From Gnetum montanum (lineage: Eukaryota > Streptophyta > Gnetopsida > Gnetales > Gnetaceae): a stretch of DNA of 60,000 bases. The notes beneath the pieces are model-generated. The model was not told where the DNA came from. It ran no database searches and saw only the letters and a program-made list of their open reading frames with translations. Numbering within the stretch: position 1 is the stretch's first letter; each line of letters opens with the position of its first letter. Location of the stretch: positions 912,554 through 972,553 of the forward strand of contig MNCI01029622.1 in assembly GCA_015680685.1 (NCBI GenBank), in the 5' to 3' direction. The position numbers and the translations under genes were made by a program. Positions 35,977 through 47,447 of the stretch are shown piece by piece.

Positions 35977-37863
35977 ATGGCTTTAATCAAAGGAAAACTA
36001 TCACCTACCAAAGAACTAAAAAGGAGCACTAATAGAGCAAATAATAATGAAGACTGGAGTATACCCATGAAGACAAGAATCTCATATTCTCATAATGATC
36101 CTTACTATCCTAATTTTACCTTCATATTTCACCAAGATGGGTGGTTAAGGTGGAGAGGCCTCCAGGGCAACATTGTTTTGTCTCCAAAATGTAAAACACC
36201 TACATGCTTCAAACAACTCTAAGGGTACTAAATTTGAATCACACACAAGAAGGATACCATGTGACCAAACACATGACAAGATCCTATGAACCCATAGAGG
36301 AGCAAATGTAGAGAGATGTTGCTATGGAAACCAAACATGCATAGAACAAAGGAAATCATGTTAACTCTCCTATTATCTTAGAAGAACTTCATGGAGATGC
36401 TTTCATAGGAGAGAAACTCCACCAAGATTATGAAGTCCAATTTGAAATGCCAATCATATGATTAGAGGAACTTGTCAAAGTGCAGTTACATTTATCCTTA
36501 GCAGAGACACCCAGAAGAGAAGCAACAAACTCTAAGTATAAGTAGGACTTAAGGCCAAGTGCTTCTATTGGATTATAGAGGGAAGAATACCAGAGTCATA
36601 GAAGGACAACAAGTTGACATTGTTCTCCCACTGCTTTATCTTTATCCTCACAATCATTGGTGAATTCTAATCAAAAGGAACATAGGTAAAAAGACCATGA
36701 CAAGGAAGGATGCAGAACTCATGATTACTATGAATATTATCCAAGACATTATGATGCGGAAGATGAAGAGTATGAACCTAGAAGACACAGGGACAGACAT
36801 GAAGATAGAAAGAGGTATGAGCACCAAAGGGGGTGCCGCTACAATAGGGCTCACAAGCCTAATCACCATGATGAACCCCTACTGGAAACTCATGGTGTGA
36901 TAAATATCAGGGAAGCTATCAGCATTGTAATTAGGCACATAAGGTATAGCCACATTAAGTGGCTAGACATGAACAACATGCCTAGATTTGAGGGTGGATA
37001 CAATGCTGATCCACAACACCACCTTCAAGCATTCCATGATGCTTACGCCTTATAAAACATAGAAAGTGACTAAAAAAAATTAAAATTATTCCTAGGACAT
37101 TTGTCAAAGAGGTTAAAAGCTCATAAAAATCATTGGAACTGGAATCAATTAGGAGATGGAGTACCATGCTGGAACTTTTTAATGATAAATACCAAACCTA
37201 TTACTGGGTGTCTAATCTTTGGAAATAAATCTAGGGATGGACGTAAGTGATCCATGAATATGTGGAAATAATTGATACTATTCATTGTTGCATAGGTACA
37301 CAAGCCATGGATTTTCCCAAATGGATCAACTTAGGCACATTATCAATTTTCTCATAAAAAAAACCTAGAAAAATCCTTGGGGTTTATGCCCAAGGCCAAT
37401 TATTAGAGATGACTGTTTATCGAATTCAAAGTCTTATTAACCAAGTGGTAAAGTAAGAAGCTGAGTTAAAGAAAAGAGAATTATCTAAAGAATATAATAG
37501 AGATCCATCAATCTGAAAGAGAGATGTACATGTATGTGATCATCAGGAAGAAGAAACCTTAGATGAGATGATACAAAAGAAGACACTACCTATTCAAAAT
37601 TCTGTTATTGATATAGCAACCATGGTAGAAAAGATGTGGGATTTGGTGGACAAAAAATTTGCAACATCTTTAAAGATTGTAAAGGAAAGAATTAAGCAAG
37701 CCTTTAGTAAAGGTAAGGAGAAGAAGAAGAAGAGAGACTTTGGAAGAAAAGGAAAAATGGCTTCAATGGCCAAATTTTTAGATACAAGCATCAAGGATGA
37801 GGAAGGATCTATAGTTTGCCAATATGAACATCCCAAGAGATTTTTTCTTGTGATGTCACATTG
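35977..37863 (+). pseudogene. E2 gag
   Basis: Starts MALIKGKLSPTKELK with NNEDWSIPMKTRISY, paralogous to the start of E1b Gag (NEDWSTQPKVGVSY). The core appears at about 36960-37200 (LDMNNMPRFEGGYNADPQHH, LQAFHDAYA) with several stops. It ends with a basic segment and CQYEHPKRFFLVMSH at about 37818-37863, the group's Cys-His motif with some Cys lost. Multiple stops and frameshifts. Confidence 0.7.
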
Positions 37864-38599
37864 AAAAGAAACAAAGGCATACACACTTAATCCTAGGTTC
37901 ATAAAAGAGAAAATGCCCAAGTAGTGACCTTACCTTCAAGGTAACTATCGGTAGACCTTCCAACTAGTATACTACCCTAGTGGAGTCTATCCATAGCCAC
38001 AGGAGTAGTACCACTAGTAGTGGCAATAATCCCAATTATGGGTAATGCCCCCACCATGAAAATAGTACCCATATAGGCAATCGAACTCGTATGGATACTA
38101 CATTGAATGTTCAATTTCTCCAAGTAATGTAGCAGTTCAAGCTCCTCAATACTATCCACCCAAATACCATAGACCAACATCTCCAATGGTGGATCCCACT
38201 CCATACATGCATTTACAAGTGCCTGAATCATTAGCTCAACATCCTAGCTCTTTACCACTAGCACCACCACCTGTAATGTAGGGAGAATTGCCATCATAAC
38301 CTCAACAGAAAAAAGCTACAAGTGTAGTAAATGTACATATAGAGGATCATACTAGCAATACTAAAAGAAAATCTAAGAAACATCCTTTCTTTAGGACAAG
38401 TCCAGAGAAGGATAGTAGAGTTAGGACTTCATTGAGATAAGTTTCTTCCATGAAAGATCCTCTTACAAATACTGTGCTTCCATCATAGCTGGCTCAAGAA
38501 TTGAAAATTGTCATGTTAATAGAAATAGTATCAGAATACATAAAGGCAAGATGAATTCTAAAGAAAAAAATTATTTCTAGAATTCCTTTGATTTTTTTA

Positions 38600-38961
38600 T
38601 AAGTAGCTAGAAATATACCATGCAAGGCTCTACTAGACATAGCTTCTAGAGTAAATATAATCTCTCAAGAAACATACAAGGCATGGAACCTACCACGCTT
38701 AAGGAAGTGCAAAATTAGGCTAGAGCAAGTAGACCAATCTATCACCATTTCTTTGGAATAGATAGAAAATGTGATAACCACTATCAATGAGTGGTCTTAT
38801 CAAGAAAATTTTCTTGTGATAGATGTGAAAAATGATGATAGGGAATTTTCCATTATTATGGGGAGGGCATGGCTTAGCACAATAGATGCTAAGTTAAGCT
38901 ATTATAGATGGTTTTTGGTCATCAATGAAAAATGATGATAGGGAATTTTCCATTATTATGG
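38600..38961 (+). pseudogene. E2 protease remnant
   Basis: PCKALLDIASRVNIISQETY, WNLPRLRKCKIRLEQVDQS, NFLVIDVKNDDREFSIIMGR and AWLSTIDAKL match the protease of E1 and E3. The active-site D-L-G is D-I-A here. The region ends in a 36-base direct repeat (38826 and 38926) and then switches to 3' noncoding sequence, marking where RT to integrase is missing. Confidence 0.7.
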
Positions 38962-41204
38962 TGATAGATGCCTTATCATGACTCAAGAATTAATAAGTGC
39001 TTTTTAACCCTTTTTGTTTTCTAATCTTTGTGATTTATAATTTTGGTTATGCCTTTTCTTTTCTTAATACATTTTTCACATTCTTTGATATATTTTCATT
39101 CTTTTATACCTTTTAAATTCTTAATCCTTTTCCCATTCTTTGACATTTTTCAATTCTTTGATGATTTTTCATTCTTAATATCTTTTACAATTTTTTGTAT
39201 TTTGTCTTCATTTTAGTTGTACATATTTTTGTCAATTGTTAATAAAACATACCAAATAAGGTAAGATGTAGTTCCAAGAAGGTGAAGATTTCTCTATGTT
39301 GTCGAATCATAAGGGATTGATTGTTTGTATAGTGAGATGACAACATCCATCCACCCATTCCACCAATAAGAGGTTCTTACCATGACCATATTGATATTCT
39401 TCTTCTAATAAAACTAAGAATAAACTTGTGATCATTATGTCTAGATAAAAAAGTGAAGAGTTAAGTGAAAATGTGAAGGGTGTGACATCAAGGGGATTTT
39501 TAGAATCTCTTGGATTACTACTATATGTTCTATCATGTTAATAAGGTTGTATTATATCCTTGTAGATTTAATGAAAAATAGAAGTAAGAGTATAATAAGT
39601 GATACCTTATAATGTCACTAGACAAACATGTTACCCATGCCTAAAGGTAAAACTCTGGTAAGGTTGACATAGTTAAAAATAAAATACATACATGAGAAAA
39701 AATTTCAGGGGGTTCCACTAGAAAGACATGTTACCCATGCTTGAAGGTAGGTGGCTTCTTAGGAATCTAAAAATAATAATAAAAGTGCAATAAATAAACA
39801 ATGCGATGTAACTAGAAAGTGGTTTGGACATGGTTTGAATCTTCGAAAGAAAGGCTAATGATTATTTTAACCACTAATAACAAACAAGAATTCATTATGC
39901 CTATGGTAAGACACCTCACATCCTAGTTCATCAATCACTTTTATAGTCCATCTCACTTCGTTGTATATTTAATCATAACTTGTGGTTTTGTGTAATAGTG
40001 TAAATCTCCCAACCTAGTGATACTAACATATGTGTTTTGCTAGATACGTATGCCTTACATTGAACTCTTTGATTACCTAAGAACACTTTTAGGTGTGGTT
40101 ATACAAGGGCACTAAGGGCTCAAACCTACTTTGGGGAGGATCCACTTGTATAACATTTGTATTTCATACTTGATGAGTAATTTCACATCATCTTATGCCT
40201 TCCAGAATAATCAACACTCAATAAATACTTCCCTTAACATCTAATAATCTATCTGTATATCAAAAATTTATTACTTGTCTCCTATATAACTTTTGTATTT
40301 CATACTTGGTGAGCCATTCCAAATCATCTTATGCCTTCCAAAATAATCAACACTCAATAAAGAGTTCCCTTAACATATAATAATTTGTCTATATATCAAA
40401 AATTTATTACCTATCACCTATCCATCCAATAAAATTTCCTTGCTTGAGATTCCTTCTTCGTGAACTTTCAATGCCAAATTTTTAGAAACTATCCATCATT
40501 GATGACCAAAAACCCTCTATAATAGCTTAACATCTTCTAGACATTGCATTTGACTCATTTTTTCTATGAAAAATCAAGGAAAAATTCAATATTTTTAACG
40601 ATGATGTCGTAGCTATGATGTCATATCTATAATGTATGGTCTACGATGTCACTCTTATAAAAATACTATATATATGCACAAGGAGTTAGCAAATTTTTCA
40701 CTTCCTCATTTTGCAACAAGAGAGTTTTTTGCCATTGTTATTCTTAGAGCTCTTGTCCACTAACTTCCAAATGCCATAACTTTGCCCTCGTAGCTTCTAT
40801 TTTTAAAATTCTTGAACCTAGTTGATCCCAGAGTGCTTAACTTAGTTGTGGGAAGGGAGGATTCTATTTTCCAATATATTTCTAACACATGGAAGATACT
40901 ATAAAGGGTGAGTACAAGGGATAACAAGAATCTTAAGGTTAATTAATTAAATTTAGGTCAAATTAAATTTAATGATACTTCTAATAAGAACATACCAAGC
41001 ATTGTAGGCCACAACAAACAAAGAAATCATGGAAGGTCATAAGAATTAATGATATAACAACTAAGGGATTCATTTTTGAAAATTTTTCTAACTTTACAAT
41101 CATACTAAGATAAGAACCTAATCTAACCAAGGGTATGAGCAAGGTAGAGAACTACTATAAATTGATGCAAATACCTTAATAATCTCAAACCCTTGTTAAT
41201 TGTA
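38962..41204 (+). other. E2 3' noncoding region
   Basis: T-rich iterations of CATTCTTTGA/TTTTTCATTC (39050-39220). Two GACATGTTACCCATGC blocks lie near 39627 and 39725, and an ACTTTGGGGAGGATCCACTT block near 40131. All have counterparts in E1, E1b and E3. No coding potential was seen. Confidence 0.6.
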
Positions 41205-42080
41205 GATGGTCCTATAGAGAATACCAGAAGGAGAACCTTTACAACCAAGGACTAAAAGACAAAGAGGCTATGGGAGAGGTCAAAAAAGAAAGCAAACCCC
41301 ACAAGAAAAACATGTAGAGAAGGAGGTTCATTCATACAATATCCATAAACAAACTCCTACCGTAGAGCACTCATCCCAAGGAGAGGTAGAGATTCCACAA
41401 GTGCCCGAACTAGGAAATCACCTCATGATATCACCAAAATGCCTCCAAGCCATTCAAGAGAAATCAATCATGTCTATAGTTATCATGGAACTAAATTTTA
41501 GTCCATTTATGGAATTTTATCTAGAAATAGTTAAGATAGAACTTCAAGCATCTCCATTATGGCCCACATTAATCAAAAATGGTGAATGGTACTTAAGGGA
41601 GACATACCAATTTTGGTGGAACAAACAGGTTGATGCCATAGTTAAGATTGAAGGAGTATCTATATCCTATATAATGGAAGTAATGGCTAAGGCTCTCAAT
41701 GTGCCCAATGAAGGGGCAAATGTGACATAGATATCTACCAGATGCAACACTGATGTAAAGAGACTATGGTTACAATGGGCATATGGTAAGGATGACAAAG
41801 ACTATAGTGGGCTCACCTCTAAAGAAAAGGTATATTTTAGAATTGACATCTACCACTTGTTCCCTAAAAAAAAAGGCTCAATAGAATATCGACATATGTG
41901 ACTAGAAGAAGTGATATCTTGATGGAATAGTTCGACACTAACATTGCCCATATTTACTTGAAATTCAAAGGAGGTTTAAAGAAAATAAGGTAGGAAAGTT
42001 GATACTTCCATTCATTTTCCTTTCCAGGAAGCTGTGTAGACAAGCTAGAATCCTAGGGTACACTAATGATGTCCCTAAGA
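41205..42080 (+). pseudogene. E2 extra ORF (ORF2) fragment
   Basis: IPEGEPLQPRTKRQRGYGRG, then PKCLQAIQEKSIMSIVIMEL, SPLWPTLIKNGEWYLRETYQ with FWWNKQ, VSISYIMEVMAKALNV, then after one TAG (41728-41730) RLWLQWAYGKDD and EKVYFRIDIYHLFPKK. It aligns through its length with E1b ORF2. The TAG stands where E1b has Gln (VAQLST), a likely CAG-to-TAG change. Homology continues without a clear frame to about 42080, then stops. Confidence 0.7.
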
Positions 42081-42112
42081 AGTTTGAATCCTTGAACATA
42101 GAAATGGGAGGA

Positions 42113-43134
42113 TGAATAAGTTTTCCAAATTGAACCTTTATAAAACAAAGCACACACACCAATTTACATGGTTCTCCAACTTGCATACTCCACACTTAGA
42201 GGGTAGATTGCAAGCATACCTTCGAACTTTGTTTCTCTCAAAATGTGGTTGAAGGAACCACATCCTGTATAGTCATCAACCCCCACTCTAGAGTGTTGTA
42301 ATATAGCACCAATCAATCAACCCTGAAAGGTTCCATTAGGATTGGACTTATGGTTTCAATGCTTCTACAACCTTTACAAAGTTGAGCTCCACACCAAAGT
42401 GTTGTACTGCAATATCAGCAACTCAATCTTATAGGATCCCAACAAGTTCAAGCACATCAACCTCATAGGGTAACAAGAACAATAATTACAAGGAATAATT
42501 GCAACTTAATTTGATGATCCTTGCATAGTTAGGTACAAGATACTTAACAAAGATAAAATGATTAGACAATAAGGAGCAACAAAGAATTTAATGATTACAA
42601 ATGATTGTATAATGAATACAATAATGCTTACACATTTTCCAATCCACATGAAGTCTTCTTATAGCTACCGTGTTTCTAAATCCTTCTTGAAACTTGTACA
42701 ATGGCTAGCTAATGGTCATTAATGGTCTTGCGAGATGCCTTTTTTATGCCTAAGATGTCTCTCTGAATTTGCCTTCAAATCTGGGAAGATGTATTTGTCT
42801 CCTAAAAGACATCTTTCTAAAGTCTCTACTCTAGAAGATGTCTTTGCTAAATGGAATATGTATTTATGTATTTGGTTTGCATTCTATAAAGACATATTTG
42901 CCTTATGAAAGACATCTTTGGCTGGGGAAAGACTTCTTGCTATTTCTGAAGAGATCTTTATGAATTTTCTCTGATTTCATCCCAAATCTACCAAGATGTC
43001 TTCTTTGCATGATGAATCCTTTATTTCTTGTCCATAGCCTTGCCTAATCCAATTTTTTGTTCTATAAGCACAAAAATTACACAAATAAGTAAATAATCTT
43101 GTTTTTCAATTTTCTTAATGTTTTGACATACCAA
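42113..43134 (-). repeat. Possible E4 3' LTR
   Basis: Begins TGAATAAG at the point where E2 homology stops and ends TTTTGACA next to the purine-rich tract. No second copy in the window. It contains many AAGACATCTTT-type palindromes at 42740-43015. Confidence 0.3.
42740..43015. repeat. Cluster of AAGACATCTTT/AAGATGTCTT palindromes, block A
   Basis: About nine variants of AAAGATGTCTTT/AAAGACATCTTT in 275 bases, for example near 42745, 42804, 42834, 42916 and 42988. A second cluster lies at 45290-45480. Confidence 0.7.
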
Positions 43135-43170
43135 AACCATAAGGTCCATAATCTCTCCTCTTTTGGTAAT

Positions 43171-44609
43171 GTGAAAAACTTAAGAAAATGGGTTAGCCTT
43201 GCACAATACTTCTCTCCATTTTTGGGCATACTCAAAAAAGATATATATCAATAAATATACATAATTATCATAAAAGATATTGTAAGAAAAGTATAAGGAC
43301 ATATAAAGTCAAGTAAAAGAGGATTAGGATAAGCATAGAGGATCAATAGGATGTGAGTCAAGTAAAAGAGGTAGAATAAAATTCCATAGACCATACAAAT
43401 ATAACCAAAAAACACACCACCTATCCATAACCATCTGTAAAATGGTTTACATCAAACTTTCCATAAGTATCTTGAAGTATTACTATTCATAGATCAATCA
43501 CATATGTGCAAAGTCCCAAAATCACATATGTGAGAGCCACAAAATGTTTCATCCTTTTTGATCACTAAAAGGAGAGTATAAACAACCTACTGAGGTTTTA
43601 ATCACTAACCTCGATAGCATCCTTAGATGAAAAGTCCACTATTGCTGGAGATGGATAATAAGTCTCATCATCATCATCATCATTGCTGGTGTTAGGACAA
43701 ATGGATTTCTAAGTGTTCTCATTTGATGACTCAACTCACTGCACTAGAGCTCACTTAGGAAGAAGCTTCACTTAAAACCAAGAGAAAGCTAATGGAGCCA
43801 ATGGCTGAAGAATTGGGACCTATTGGGATGTGGTCCTAAAGATTCTTTTCATAACTCATTGCTCAAAAGAGCTAGGATCATTAACATGAGAGGGAGCAGT
43901 GGAAGTAGGAGACTAGAACATGGTTCTTTGATTGCTACATGGAAGCATGGTGCTCCCCCTGAACACTAACTAGGGTTTCCTATGGATTAGAATCTAACTT
44001 CATCCTTGAGTCATAAGTGCATGAGGGACCTACTATTGAAGAATAGCATGAAGGAATAGGAGCATCCTCCTCACTGTTAGAGATAGGAGGAGTGGTAACC
44101 TTCTCAAATGCCTACCCATTGAAGGGAGGAGAAATCCTAGCCTCATCTAAGGTCTTATGCAAGTAACAGAGGTTCCTCCCAAGCTCCCCAATGGCTTAGG
44201 TAATGGATCTAAATATCCTCTTTAGTGAGGAAGTAATTTGAGCTCTTGAAGATTTTAATTTTCTTAACTATGGTGAGGCCTTCTTCTTTTGTATTGGTAA
44301 TCTGGTACTAGGTCCTGCTAGTACTATGTGAGAAAAACTCCTCTTCTCTACATACTCACTGAGACTTCACTTGCCTTTAAACATAGGAAACTTTGGAATA
44401 GGTACATTTTGCTGATGAATCAACATGTTGATGATGTAAGGATGTCGAAGGATTCTCTCCCTGGCATAGAGGCTTAGAATGTCTCTACAAAGAGAGTGCC
44501 CTAGATCTAATGGTAACCCTATAAGCAAACAATATAGTACATAGCCCTAGGCTGATAGTGGATAACTGTAACTTGCTCTCTTTACCATTATATTATACAA
44601 AACAATAAG
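43171..44609 (-). other. E4 interior, no clear coding
   Basis: Low-level similarity to a continued extra ORF in broken frames, with a (CAT)n run near 43668-43684. Nothing firm can be called. Confidence 0.35.
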
Positions 44610-45170
44610 TCACAAGGTGGAGGCATCTAGAGTCATCTTACTTCGCTCAATTTGACCCTGATCAAAATACATATCTCTCCCAAACAATACATCATAGAAT
44701 TCATCTTGAGCTATGGGCCTAATAACATTTGTGTAAATTTCATGCATAGACTCTATAGTAAGTTGAAAGACATTAGGATTGGAAATATGCAAAAATGCAT
44801 TAAAAATTTGAGGAGATACTTCAATAATAATCCCAAAAATAGTGGATGTAAAAGCCCCCACATTAGCATCAGAAATAACAATGTTATAGTAGAATTCTCG
44901 AATTAACACTTTAGGTATAATAAAATTCATGGAAATGAATGTAGTCTAGTTCAAAAGCTTAAAATAATCCAAGAAAGCTTATTTTCTATGTAGAGGAAAA
45001 TTAAGAGAATGCTTAGAAAAAATAGTAGTGATTCTTGTAGTTTCAAACCTATGTTGAGCATCTGTACTACAAAATTGAGGAATGTATGAGAATGGTGCAC
45101 TACTAGAACTTCTTGTTGCACATTTCTTGGAAGGATTTCTAGAAGTACTAATCTTCTTGTGGGTCATCTT
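44610..45170 (-). pseudogene. E4 PF20167-like protein
   Basis: MTHKKISTSRNPSKKCATRS, then FCSTDAQHRFETTR and, after a stop, MNFIIPKVLIREFYYNI, GAFTSTIFGIIIEVSPQIFN, PIAQDEFYDVLFGRDMYF. The F-x-S-x-x-A-x-x-R-F start and I-R-E-F-Y followed by a conserved V-x-x-S-x-x-x-I stretch fit the plant transposon-associated domain (PF20167-like) as I remember it. One stop near 44980. Confidence 0.5.
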
Positions 45171-45289
45171 TGGAAAATCACTATGAATGATGGTGCCCTA
45201 GTCATCTTTGTGAGGTGTTTGTGGAAGAATACAACAAAAATGGAGGTTTTGTCTTTTATAATTATAGGTAAATGAGTGCTTTGAATGAA

Positions 45290-45480
45290 AAATGAAGACA
45301 TCTTTTCAGACAGAAAGATTCCCTTTTTGCATGTAAAAGATATAGTAGACATCTTTCATTTATTGAAGATGTCTTTCTCACAACAAACAAGAACCCAGAG
45401 AGACATCTCTATTCTACCAAAGATGTCTTGGCATACATGTCTTTAACTTTTGAAAGACATCTTTCTTCAAAAGTCAAGAT
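45290..45480. repeat. Cluster of AAGACATCTTT/AAGATGTCTT palindromes, block B
   Basis: Seven variants in 190 bases, including GAAGACATCTTTTC (45290s), GAAGATGTCTTTC (45365) and GAAAGACATCTTTCTTC (45455). Same motif as block A, about 2.5 kb away. Confidence 0.7.
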
Positions 45481-45839
45481 GAGATTTTGAAGGGTTTCCA
45501 TTGGATTATAGTCTCAATTAAACCTTGAAAACAAAAAGAAAAAACTTACTGCTACCTACCTATCATGCTATTAGAAGATGATGGTGTATAAAGAGCTAAA
45601 GAATGTGTTTTCTCTTTTGAGGAATCTCCTTTGAACTAAACTTCCCCAATGTCCAATGTATGACTTCCTCTTACAAATTTGTTAGGGAAAGTATCCTAAT
45701 GCCTTTGATCCTATTTAATTCTCCATTCCCTTTTAATAGCCTTGGCCTTTTGGGTTGACTTCCAATTTTCTTTGTGATCCTGCATAAAACCTTTTCTGAG
45801 TGCACTTTGATAAAACCAAGGAGTCTTGTGATATGTCCA

Positions 45840-46255
45840 TGTACTAATATGATAAAGCTTTAGATTGCACTCCAATTGTTTATGCCCAATCTTGTTACAA
45901 TAATAACATTTAATTCTCCTATTGGAAAAATAATTAGAAGGACCAAAGCTTTGAGGAGTTTTATGTTGGATAGAAGCTTCCCATGGTGTAGAGTCCTTAT
46001 TCCTTGATGGTTCCTTTAGATGAGATGAAGGTTCCTATTCTTGGTGGCAACATCCAAGTACACTTTTATCTTGTGGGCTTCTTCCTTGTCCAAGAACCAT
46101 TTGAAGAGACTCTTTTTCTTTCGTTAGTCTTTCATTCACCAGCCTAACATCAACAAGTTCTTCTTTCATCTGCTCACATGATTTGGTTAGTGCTTCATTC
46201 TCAACCTTAAGGTCTAAGAATTATTTGTTTAGATCAGAAATAGTTATGTTTAGGC
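45840..46255 (-). pseudogene. E4 Gag with CCHC zinc knuckle
   Basis: ELVDVRLVNERLTKEKESLQ (coiled-coil style) followed by RIKCYYCNKIGHKQLEC, a C-x2-C-x4-H-x4-C knuckle. The CCHC form differs from the QYxHPKG motif of the E1/E2/E3 group, so this is a different family. Stops between the two parts. Confidence 0.6.
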
Positions 46256-46300
46256 CTTAGGTGATGGGCATGGCATTAGCGAGGATGTAGGAAATAATCC

Positions 46301-47093
46301 TCCTCCTCCTCCTCTAGTGTATTTTTAGATATATTAGCCATGCTACTCTTTTGTTATTCTAATTATAGTGTTGTAGTCATTTACTTTGGCTATTGTAGCC
46401 ATTGGGGATCATGTGATATTTTATTATTATTTTTGATTTGTTTCAAGGTGCAACTATGGCTATATGACCTTTCATTTATTTTGTTGTTATCATTATTTCA
46501 TCACACAATGTGACTATGGCTATTGGTAAGGAAATTTTTCATAGAATATTTTTATTTTTACATATTTCTAGTTTGTTCATTTTATGTTTTTCTTACATAA
46601 AAGGGTCTAAATTTTTAGCACTATAAGGCTAGAAAGAAACTTTTGGTGCAAAATAGTAAAGATATAAGATAAAGTGTAACAAGATATGATGTAATAAGGA
46701 AAGGGAAGAGATTACATTGTTAGTTTTAGGTCCTAAAAAGCCACTAGTTTAAGACCTTGGTAGGCCATTTTTTTGGTTTTCTATTTTAAAAATTTTTCTG
46801 AAGCCTTATGGGTTTATGTTTTATGGAATTTTATAGTTTTGATGGAAAAAAAAAGGAAAAATAGGAATAAATTGTAAATTTTATGCAAGAATGTAAGTTA
46901 AAGGATACATGGAAAAGAAATAAATAAGGCACAATAAGACTAGAAAGCTTGTGAAGCAATGCAATTAAAAGTTGAGATCTAGGCTACAAAGTAAAAGGCT
47001 ATATGTTATAGTACATGGTTAAATGATTAGGAGGTGTACGCAATCATGCAACTATTTTCTAATCTTTGAAAAATTAGGAAATGTGTAAGGCCT
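46301..47093. other. Region between E4 and the E5 protease, nothing recognised
   Basis: AT-rich, with repeated GGCTAT(T/G)G near 46330-46530. No domain could be read. RT would be expected here on the minus strand if E5 were complete, but none was seen. Confidence 0.4.
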
Positions 47094-47447
47094 CTATTGC
47101 ATGATCTTGTACACCTCATTCTCCTTGCAAAAAATGTTGAATGGGAGCTCTCTCCATGGTTTGTTCATAGCCTGATTATTTTTGGTCTCGACTTGGTTTA
47201 CATCATCATACCTCTCAACTTTGTTTTTGATAGTAGGAGTATCTTTTGGAAACTCCACTTCTAATCCTTGTTCTACATTAAAATTATTGACTAACAAGAG
47301 ATTTGTACCATTACCATGTATTATGATTTCACCTCCTTTGTAATGTAGATGAATTTCATTGTGGAGAGGGGAGGAAACTAGTTGTAATTGGACTAGCCAA
47401 GGCCTCTCCAATATTAAATTATATCTTGGTGTCTCTTCCACCATCAA
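47094..47447 (-). pseudogene. E5 protease C-terminal part
   Basis: YNLILERPWLVQLQLVSSPL resembles the YNAILGRPWL box that ends Tat/Ogre-type proteases. HLHYKGGEIIIHGNGTNLL follows. The ORF of 117 codons is open but lacks the active-site Asp, so only the C-terminal part is in frame. Confidence 0.6.

Larger units (their letters stand above)
34984..42112 (+). mobile_element. E2: Athila-like element with gag-protease and extra ORF, lacking RT and integrase
   Basis: Coding strand plus. 5' LTR 34984-35830, mutated tRNA-Asp-type primer site, gag, Pro-rich linker, protease remnant (to about 38960), 3' noncoding blocks (39000-41100) and the extra ORF (from about 41205). No RT, RNase H or integrase motif lies between protease and the 3' blocks. 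The right end is cut at about 42112 where unrelated sequence (E4) begins, so the 3' LTR is missing. Many stops. It is older than E1b judging by decay of LTR and primer site. Confidence 0.72.
42113..46300 (-). mobile_element. E4: decayed LTR element with CCHC gag and extra ORF
   Basis: Minus-strand order: coiled-coil-like Gag (46250-46050), CCHC knuckle (about 45850-45930), PF20167-like ORF (45170-44610), long degenerate stretch, a purine-rich ACCAAAAGAGGAGAGATTATGG (reverse complement near 43140-43170) and an LTR-like block (42113-43134). The left edge at 42113 cuts E2. I found no pol and no matching second LTR. Boundaries are approximate and the unity of the element is an inference. Confidence 0.4.

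Noticed and set aside
37594-38231. Minus-strand ORFs in the E2 region
   Set aside because: E2 codes on the plus strand (Gag, protease, ORF2). The minus ORFs show no domain.
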